Shown here: positions 55,922-64,000 of the stretch, in pieces
Layout of the letters: each line of letters begins with the position of its first letter
How positions within the stretch are numbered: the stretch's first letter is position 1
DNA from: Ahaetulla prasina
Lineage: Eukaryota; Chordata; Lepidosauria; Squamata; Colubridae
Assembly: GCF_028640845.1 (NCBI RefSeq)
Contig: NC_080546.1
Location: forward strand, 53,889,409 to 53,953,408
Reading direction: 5' to 3'
DNA: 64,000 nucleotides
The notes under the pieces: generated by a model
The model's database searches: none
The model's input: the letters and a program-made list of their open reading frames with translations, nothing else
What the model was told of the DNA's origin: nothing
Position numbers and translations under genes: made by a program

Positions 55922-56289
55922 ATTTGTGGCACGACCACAAAGCCGAACAGCAGCTATGCAGCTCACCAGCTCAAATCTCCCTGCAACACAGACTAAACTG
56001 AGCACAACCAAGCCCCCACCCAAACAGGACACACCCCAAGCCAATCAGAGCACCAAAAAAAACCCCCATCCAATCAGAGCACAGCCAAGCTTCCACCCAA
56101 TCAGTTCAAACCCCCACTAGCAGTTAAAAGGAAGAAACAGCTGTGATCACACATTGCTCCCAGAAGCACGAAGCTGAAGTCTGAAGATGATGAATGAGAC
56201 TTCGTTGAAACGTCGCCAAGACACTTCCAATTTTACACGGGAGAAAACCCGAACAACCAAAGACCTACATACAAACACCCGTGAAAACC

Positions 56290-56290
<1 letters not shown>
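55922..56290 (+). mobile_element. Penelope-like element B: 3' UTR with hammerhead-like motif
   Basis: Starts with GGCACGACCACAAAGCCGAACAGC, the inverted match of 55540-55565. It contains CCAATCAGAGCAC boxes, TAGCAGTTAAAAGGAAG, the hammerhead-like motif (56181-56214), and then a CACGGGAGAAAACCCGAA hairpin. It ends in GAAAACATATATAT at the (AT)n tract. Confidence 0.75.
56181..56214 (+). ncRNA. Hammerhead-ribozyme-like motif lacking stem III
   Basis: CTGAAGA (CUGANGA core) at 56181-56187, a small stem GATGA/TCGTT (56189-56193 with 56202-56206, two G-U pairs), then GAAA (56207-56210), C, and GTC (56212-56214) with no third stem. GAAGT before the core can pair with ACTTC at 56223-56227 as part of stem I. 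PLE-associated hammerheads without stem III that act as dimers have been reported. The extra T at 56188 makes the fold imperfect, so activity is unproven. Confidence 0.55.
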
Positions 56291-56721
<431 letters not shown>

Positions 56722-56735
<14 letters not shown>

Positions 56736-56759
56736 GTATGTATGTATATATATATATGT

Positions 56760-56803
<44 letters not shown>
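56722..56803. repeat. (TG)n / (TATG)n microsatellite
   Basis: TG units mixed with TATG at the left, then a pure TG run at 56766-56800, at the outer edge of PLE copy C. Confidence 0.93.
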
Positions 56804-56804
<1 letters not shown>

Positions 56805-56829
56805 CTTTTTAAATCAACAATATAATTTA

Positions 56830-57540
56830 AAGTACAGAAGTCATTTTGCCATTTTTATTCCCAAAGAATTGGAGAACAACAAGATTCTTTCTTGTAATAT
56901 CTGCAATTTTCCAACATTTTGTGCGCAGAAGGTCGTCTTCTTGTTTGATGTGGTAATTGGTGCATTCAATCCTTATATGGTGGCATATATTTTTGTAGCG
57001 GTTTTTAAAGTTGGCTACATAGCCAGTTTTGTTTTTTCACCAGAGGGATTTTTTTTTTTGGATTGGAGCTTTTTTATTGAAATGGGTAATTTGTTTTTCC
57101 TGATTTTGGTGGTGGTTTGTGGTAGGCATAGTTTAATGACTCTATTGACTTCAAGTAGGAAAACGCTATAGTGGTCTTCAGCAGTGATACAGTTAGAGAA
57201 TAGAGTTTGCCAGTCAAGAGATGAGAGGTCGGTATCTATAAGATCATAGTTGGCTTTTTTGAAATTGTAGTTTGGTATACCATTATTATGGAGATTATTG
57301 TAAGGGCGTATATTGAGACAAAAGTCTATCATGCTGTGGTCACTGTTGGAAAAGGGTTCTTTTATTTGTAGTCCATAAATTGAGTTTGCGTTGTTGCAGA
57401 AGATGAGGTCAAGGCAGTTGTTAAGTCTTGTATTGTTAGTTACTAGTTGATCAAGACCTAGATTTGTAACAGCATTGTACAGGGTAGTATGGATGAGTTC
57501 AATTGTACATTCGTTTGTTTTCCAATCAGAATATCAGAAA
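56830..57540 (-). mobile_element. LINE ORF2 fragment downstream of the endonuclease
   Basis: The reverse strand reads NCLDLIFCNNAN and EPFSNSDHSMIDFCL (the SDH end of the endonuclease). The linker NYNFKKANYDLI, DTDLSSLDWQTLF and LPISIKKLQSKKK follows, up to the point where reverse transcriptase would begin. The family is CR1/L2-like; the same family probably gave 60130-60758. The frame is open for over 100 codons, so it is fairly young. Confidence 0.72.
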
Positions 57541-57591
57541 AATTTATAGTCTATGCCAAATCATTTAGAAGTAATGAGAAGTAATGGTAAT

Positions 57592-58090
57592 TGATAATCC
57601 AGTTTTGGTCATCACGTTACAAAAAAAGATGTTGAGACTTTGGAAAAAGTGCAAAGAAAAGCAACAAAGATGATTAAGGGCCTGGAGACAAAAACATATG
57701 AAGAACAGTTGCAAGAATTGAGTATGGCTAGTCTAGAGAAAAGAAGGCCTAGGGGTAACATGATAGCAGTATTCTAGTATTTGAGGGGCTGCCACAAAGA
57801 AGACAGGGTCAACTTATTTTCCAAAGCACCAGAAGATAAGATAAGAAACAATGGATGGAAACTACTCAAGGAGAGAAGCAACCAGAATTAAGAAGGAAGT
57901 TCCCAACAGTGAGGACAATCAATCAGTGGAATAGCTTGCCTTCAGAAGTTGTAGGTGCTTCATCACTGGAGGTTTTTGAAGCAAAGACTGGACAGCCACC
58001 TGTCTGAAATTGTATATGGTCTTCTGCTTGAGCAGGGGGTTGAACTAGAAGACCTTCAAGGTCCCTTCCAGCTCTATTCTGATCGATCGA
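57592..58090 (+). mobile_element. CR1 LINE 3' end
   Basis: Collinear with the familiar CR1 3' end: AAAGATGTTGAGACTTTGG, AGCAACAAAGATGATTAAGG, TTTGAGGGGCTGCCACA, AATCAGTGGAATAGCTTGCC and the terminal GACCTTCAAGGTCCCTTCCA. It finishes in a short ATTCTGATCGATCG tail. It encodes the last part of ORF2 with stops. The 3' hairpin region is intact. Confidence 0.9.
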
Positions 58091-60127
58091 AGCACATAGT
58101 TGATTCAAATTAAATTAATTGATCAGTTAGTTGATAAAGGACAGGAAGAAGCACACACACATAGACCAAGAGTACAGCCTTGGTTACAAGCAAATCTCAA
58201 AAGCCTTGGATTTGTCCTAAAGGGCTTCTGTAAAAATGTCTGCTAAATTTAAGTTTTCAATATGACAAAAAGGAAAAGAATAATTAAATGATTAAAAAAA
58301 AACCTATTCGTGAAGAACAAATCAACACTTCACACCCCAACAGTTATAATACATAGGATTTCCCCCCCCCAGTTCTTTTACAGTTGGTAAATATATCAAT
58401 CATTAATTTCATATGGGATATTTTTAAGTTTGCTCTATGTTCTGCATGATAATGAAGATCAAGAAATATGCGAGACCACGTAAGGGTTATGATAGCTGCC
58501 TTGTTCAAAACTGCAACTATCAATGAATAAGCTAATTTAGAAAATACTAAACAGCTTTGTGTTTTAAACCTGCATTTTCTGGATTGGGGAACATAAAATG
58601 TTAAAGGATAAGTTTGCCACCAAAATATCATATAAGAAATAGACTGAAAACAATGTCCTTATTTTCTGAAATATAGTATTAAAATACTAATATAAATATT
58701 TATTGGTTCAGTTGTCTTCAAGATATTATTCATGTATAATTGTTACAGCATTATGTTAGTGAGTTTTTAAAGAAAAGTTATTTAAAATATTTTGTGTTGT
58801 AATAATAGAAAATTACTGTCTTGTAAAAATTGGGTGATTGTTATACCAGACATTTAAAGAACACCTACCAATCTTAACAAGCTACTCAGGTTTTTTAAAA
58901 ATAGAAGTGTTATAAAATAACTAAACTAACTAAATAAAAGTATTTAGTTTATTTAATGATTCAAGTTGCAGTGGTGTGTATTCATGTATAGAACAATTAC
59001 TTCTTTAGTTATGTAGAGAATTGAAATCATTGCAGGGGTACTCCTTCCCTTTTATGCGTAGCAATACAGAATGTTGTCAGCTATTCAGCAGATCAATGTG
59101 GGAAAGAAAAGCCCTTTTCTGTCCAAAGTAAATGGAGAAGAAAAATTATCTGAAAAGCGAACGGCTTTATACAAAGTGACTCCCAAGATAGGGAATAAAT
59201 TCTATGTTGCAGAATTGGTGAAGAATTGAGAGTGTGCAATAAGGCATCCTTTCCCCTTTCTTCCTTCACTTTGCAATGGCAATAGACAGGTTTTTTTTAT
59301 GTGAGCAGACATATGTTGAGAGGCTCAGTATTATAGAGTAAAGGATGTAAAGCTAAATGAATATCTGAATGTACTCGTATACAGAAATTGGGTCAAATTT
59401 AAAAGACGATTTGAGAGAAAGATAGGATGTAAGGAACAAAAGTTTCTCACAAGCACTGAATAACTTTCAAAATGATCTTATTCTTCCTTTGATATTCACC
59501 CATGCATCACTAAATGTTTCCTTTTGTGGATTTCCTTTGTAGCAATCACCATAGATTTTGGGTGGGCAGATCGAAGAGGATACTTTTATTACAGAGTACA
59601 AACTTTTTCTGCTACTGTTTCTCTATGATTTGTATATAAGACTAATTTGTATTACAAACATGCTACGATCTTCTGCTCAGTTTAAAGTTTGAGAATGTTT
59701 ATCTGGTACAAGATATACCCACACAAAATATGACATGTCATTCACATATTCCACTGACCTTGGGGCGAGTCTAAAGAGATTGCATATTCTTCTCTCCCTT
59801 TCTTAGAGTTTCACTATTTTAAAAATTATTTTTAGAAGCCTTTCAGATCTGTCTATAGTGTCATTTTGGTCCCCATATAGAGCTCTCTTTGCACTACGGT
59901 TAAAGATGAAGCAGTGTTTATCACCCGTGTCTATGAAACAGACATAGAAATAGAAAGGGCATATGGCAGTATTTTCCATTTCAGCCAGTGGCCTAAAGGA
60001 TCTGTATCATGACAGAACTCTTGAACACTTTGTTTCAATGGAATGTTCAAACTTTCCCGTTTAGGCAGTCCTCTCCACAGTGTTTATTTCATATTATGGT
60101 TGATAGATAGATTCATTACCTAGATGT
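58091..60127. other. AT-rich, no gene seen
   Basis: Short frames only; a C9 run at 58363-58371. No repeat family recognised. Confidence 0.4.
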
Positions 60128-60758
60128 GTTTTTTTTATTTTTTTATTTATTTTATTTGTTACAACAGTATATATAAGCATAAGCATGAAAATAACTATAT
60201 AATATATAAGCATATATATGAGCATAACTATGTGATAACTATATTAATTGGATATAATGAAAGGAAACAATAGGACAGGAACGGTAGGCACGTTTGTGCT
60301 CTTATGCACGCCCCTTATAGACCTCTTAGGAATGGGGGGAGGTCAATAGTAGAGAGTTTTTGGTTAAAGCTTTGGGGATTTTGAGAAGAGAACACAGAGT
60401 CAGGTAGTATGTTCCAAGCACTAATAACTCTGTTACAGAAGTCATATTTTCTGCAGTCAAGATTGAAACAGTTAACATTGAGTTTAAATCTATTGTTTGC
60501 TCTTGTATTGTTATGATTGAAGCTGAAGTAGTCTTCAACAGGAAGGACATTGCAATAGATGATTCTATGAGTTAAACACAGGTCCTGTCGAAGGCGGCGG
60601 AGTTCTAAGTTTTCTAAACCCAAGATTTCAAGTCTGGTGGCATAAGGTATTTTGTATTCAGAGGAGTGGAGAATTAACACAATGTGAAATAGCCAGATGC
60701 ATTTATAACACTGAGCACATGGTCTGAGTAACATAATCTGGTGCAAAATATGTAACAA
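60128..60758 (-). mobile_element. LINE ORF2 C terminus and 3' UTR
   Basis: The reverse-strand frame to 60315 contains YATRLEILGLENLELRRLR, DLCLTHRIIY, NRFKLNVNCFNLDCRKYDF, RVISAWNILPDSV and ends FLRGL. It is the C terminus of a CR1/L2-like ORF2. The 3' UTR runs to an AACAAATAAAATAAATAAAA tail at 60128-60165. 5'-truncated. Confidence 0.78.
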
Positions 60759-61633
60759 AAAATTATAGTATTCAACTTCATTATATTAAAAAAAAACGAA
60801 AGCAAAATTGTTTACATTTAGAGATCTTCACTCCCCTTTCTCCTCTATTTCCAGGAGAAGGTGAAGGCGGAAAAGACTTAAGCCCCTAACAGATTGAGGT
60901 GGCCATTGAATTCTCTTCTGTCTCTCCAGTACTATTATAAACATGCAGTCTTTTTGTTGCTAGTTTTCTGATTTTTTTGCCACCCTTCTGGGGTGACTTT
61001 TTTTTTTTTTTTACAAATCTGTAGAACTGTGTGAACATTTGGTGTGCTTTTCAAGATGCATTGGCAAAATGATTCTCTTCTCAAAATATTGAAGGAACTG
61101 TGCTCTCTAAATGGGTTCATGCAGCTGTTTGAAGTTTCTGATATCATACCTTTCCTTGTAGACTGCTTCACTCACAGTTCCTATATGAGTAATAATGTGT
61201 CATTATTCCTAATTTGATTTGGATTTAGGATAATATAATGGCTAAATATGTAACTTATAGCTAACTTTAACAAACTTAATAAAGCATACCCAAAGGAGGT
61301 TGAAAGAGAAATTCTGTAAAGCATGGTATTTCCTTGAAATTTCTGGATTGACTTGTTGACATTTTCCTTCAGAGGTAGAAGAAGGTAAAAGACAATTTGA
61401 GAGTTCCGATTTGACACTTTACAATAGGAAGACTGAATCAATGAACTGAAAGTGGCAGGAATATTGAGAAAATATTCCCAATAGAACGTGTGCGGTCCCA
61501 TTGCGAACCGGTAGTAAAGGTAAATAGAACCCACTCCTGGTTTCCACCCATTGCTTCTTGGCCTGCCCTCAGGCGCTTTGGAGAATAGCTTGACATATTC
61601 TTCTTTGTGGCAGTCCTTGAGATTTTGGAAAAA
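60759..61633. other. No gene seen
   Basis: Contains a T13 run at 60998-61011 and short frames without domains. Confidence 0.4.
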
Positions 61634-61732
61634 AAGCTATCCTTCTTTTCATTAAACTAGGCATACCCAATTCCGGTTTTTATATATTTTAGCCTCGAGT
61701 CCCCTAATCATCTTTGTTGCTCTTTTCTGCAC
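61634..61732 (-). mobile_element. Small CR1 LINE fragment
   Basis: The reverse strand reads GCAGAAAAGAGCAACAAAG, ATGATTAGGGGACTCGAGG and TTGGGTATGCCTAGTTTAAT, the same part of ORF2 as 57650-57735. Confidence 0.75.
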
Positions 61733-62329
61733 AATAAATGTATAAATAAATATGTTGAAAGCACTACTATAAAAAATACCAGGGAGAGGAGAAAAGAAAA
61801 TAAGGGGAAATGTCTGTATAATTACATTAAAATGTTAGGGAAAATGTAAAAAAAATTGGAATATTTTAGGAAATAGAAAGACTACTGAGGAAAGATATGT
61901 ATAGAGGGGAACTATAAAGATGCTGTCACACTAAATTTAGGAAGAGTCTTTGTTTTTTTCCCTTCAGAATAAAGAAAGAGAAAAGAACAACAAATCAGTT
62001 GTTCAGTGAAGGTGGCAAATGATAAACAGATAACACAGAAAAGGGGAAATATTCAGAAGCTATTTCTGTTCACTCACCTATGAGAAGAAGATATTGCCAT
62101 CAGGTAATTTTGAAAAGCAGAATGACAGAGCAAGACTGTCATTCTGAGACTGTTAGAAACTATAGTTAAGGGATCCTTATAAACTTTGAATGGCCCACAT
62201 GAACTGTACTGTGGGTATTATATTAACTGATAATTTAGCTCCATCGTCAAGTAGTATCATTAAGAAAAGCATAGAGAATTGTGAGTAAAATTACTAAAAA
62301 AGAGCATTCCTCTATCTTCAAAGAAGAGA
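61733..62329. other. AT-rich, no gene seen
   Basis: No recognised repeat or domain. Confidence 0.4.
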
Positions 62330-63600
62330 AGCAAAAGATATGGGGAACCAAAGACAATTTGACATTAATACCTGAGAAGATTCTTCAAGCAAATCATAAA
62401 GTTACTGATCTTTAAGGACCTTGAATACAATGCAGTAATTACCAAACTTCAGCATGAACTTGTCAAGAACAAGTCTTGTTAGATGAACTTTATCATGTTT
62501 CTTTCTTTGACTAACTTCCATAATTTCAGAGTACTATAGGCTCAATACTTCTCAATATGAATGAAACTCCAGACAAAGTAGCTAATGAAATTCTCATTGT
62601 CAACCTCGTTTAATATGAGCTAGATACATGATTCATAGGCTTGAAAATATGAATATTCATAAATGGTTCCTCACTGAATTGAAGGAAGATATTAAATGGA
62701 GTAGTGCAAACTTCAGAGTTGGGTGCTATATCTTTAACATTTTAAAAGAAATGTTGGAAAAAGCATGGCTATCAAATTTGTGAATAAATTTGACTAGGAT
62801 AACTAATTTCTGAAATATTGAAGATTCAAAATTATTTTGGTTTCAGGGCATTATTCTTTTCTATTGTTGTTCAAGGAGAGATGTATATATATTTCCATGT
62901 GCTACTTGAAATCACCCCAGAAGATTCTGAGTAGTTGCTGAGAGAAGCAACATTTGAAGTACGATAAGTTTTGGCCTGATTCATGAGAGGTATTTACATT
63001 CAGATAAAGAGATAAGTGTGTAAATGGTGCTGATAAAAGTTAGAGGACAAGGCTGGAAATAACAGAAACAGATTTAATAAAACAAATGTAAAAAATTTGA
63101 AAACATAAAATATAATTACATAGAATGTATTTTCCGCTTGAACATTGGATTCATCCAAAAACATTGGCTTATGGGTGGATTTAGCAATATGATGTGGCTA
63201 CGTAAAGGCAAATTTAATTTCAGACTCATCTGAAATGCAAGTTCTAAATCAAGAGAAAGCACAGTTTCACTTTATTCTGCAGGGATCATATGTTACTTTG
63301 AATATTATGTACACTTTACAAATCATTCAAAAAATGAGAAGTTCTGAGAAACAATTTGAGAATTCAAGATCTAATCAAGTTCTAAGAAAATCCTACAAAA
63401 AGAGGTTGAAGAATTGGGAATGTCCATCCTTGACTATAGTTAGAACATGATAGCACTCTTCAAGGTATAAGACTTCCTTCCTTCTGGTATTAAGTAGAAA
63501 GAAGTTCTATTTTGTACTATCCAAAAAGATAATACAAAGAATGCATTATGTTACAGGAAGGCAGATTCAACAAGAAGAAAGCATAGTTGTTGTGGTTAAA
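62330..63600 (+). mobile_element. Old CR1 LINE fragment(s)
   Basis: Degraded but collinear with CR1 ORF2. A KLQHELVKNKSC stretch at about 62450 leads into the polymerase and a FSLSTS/VANEILIVN-like part follows at about 62580. The C-terminal part appears at 63339-63450 (SYKKRLKNWECPSLTIVRT, matching the EERLQELGMPSL-type region). The middle is poorly preserved, so two copies are possible. Confidence 0.5.
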
Positions 63601-64000
63601 CTTATGATTTAAATAGTTGTTTCCAACCTCATGATTACTTATTTATCTATAATATAGCCTCCTAGCTAAAATGGACATTTGGGCAGGTTATGGTAAAGTC
63701 AGAACAAAAAGAACATAGAAAATAAATACAAATATGCAAGATTATTAAAAATTGAGTTAGGTATAAAAACTTCATAGCTAGCCAAACTACTGTACCTACA
63801 TTGTCATGTTTTGGCTGGTTCACAAATAGGGCAAAACTCATCATATAATGCAGGCTGCCACTACAAGGTTTATTGTCTGATGCATATTATGCCTACCTTT
63901 GGAAGCCTCCACAACAACCCCCTCATAATAAGCAGTCTTTATGAATAGATTCATGATTCTGACAAGGCAGATAAAATCATTCTAAAAATAAGGATTTGTG
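63601..64000. other. No gene seen
   Basis: AT-rich sequence without recognised features to the window end. Confidence 0.4.

Overview
This window is vertebrate nuclear DNA, almost certainly from a squamate reptile and most probably a snake. The evidence is the repeat content: CR1 LINEs, including one whose 3' end runs into a pure (ATTCT)n tract as described for snake CR1-L3 elements; L2-like and L1 LINEs; LINEs resembling the R4/Dong clade; a Sauria-type tRNA SINE; Penelope-like elements (PLEs); Ty3/Gypsy LTR elements; and hAT-type MITEs with perfect 8-bp target duplications. I see no host protein-coding exon, tRNA, rRNA or CRISPR. All recognisable coding sequence belongs to transposable elements, and nearly all of it is broken.

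Layout. 1-3.5 kb: a reverse-strand CR1-like LINE (esterase ORF1, then the endonuclease part of ORF2) with a hAT insertion. 3.5-17.5 kb: mostly AT-rich sequence without a recognised gene, with one tRNA-derived SINE, one terminal-inverted-repeat element and an old CR1. 17.6-22.5 kb: a PLE whose reverse-transcriptase centre is replaced by a Gypsy block in the order pol-LTR-(?)gag; the LTR carries a 991-bp hAT element. 23.9-27.8 kb: a PLE scrap, a Sauria SINE, and a reverse-strand L1 ORF2 end opened by an L2-like tail and by a solo LTR that itself holds an L2 LINE. 27.8-40.6 kb: three R4-like LINE 3' ends in a row. The middle one is split by an ORF1-only L1 that contains a complete 4.6-kb Gypsy element with identical LTRs. 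A second ORF1-only L1 lies between copies two and three. 40.7-42.6 kb: a retrovirus-like solo LTR containing a 1.4-kb hAT element containing a 135-bp MITE. 42.6-50.4 kb: sparse repeats. 50.4-55.4 kb: a reverse-strand chromodomain Gypsy element (chromovirus, sushi/Tf1-like) with a self-priming signature. 55.4-56.7 kb: three PLE ends in inverted orientations around (TA)n tracts, with a hammerhead-ribozyme-like motif. 56.8-64 kb: LINE fragments in otherwise featureless sequence.

Insertion order can be read from target-site duplications, so much of the window is a stratified record of transposition. The least ordinary items are the two ORF1-only L1 copies with intact duplications (one with a 219-bp duplication in its coiled coil), the PLE hammerhead cluster, the self-priming complementarity of the chromovirus, and the Gypsy element with identical LTRs but heavily frameshifted genes. 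Family names come from motif recognition by eye; no database search was run.
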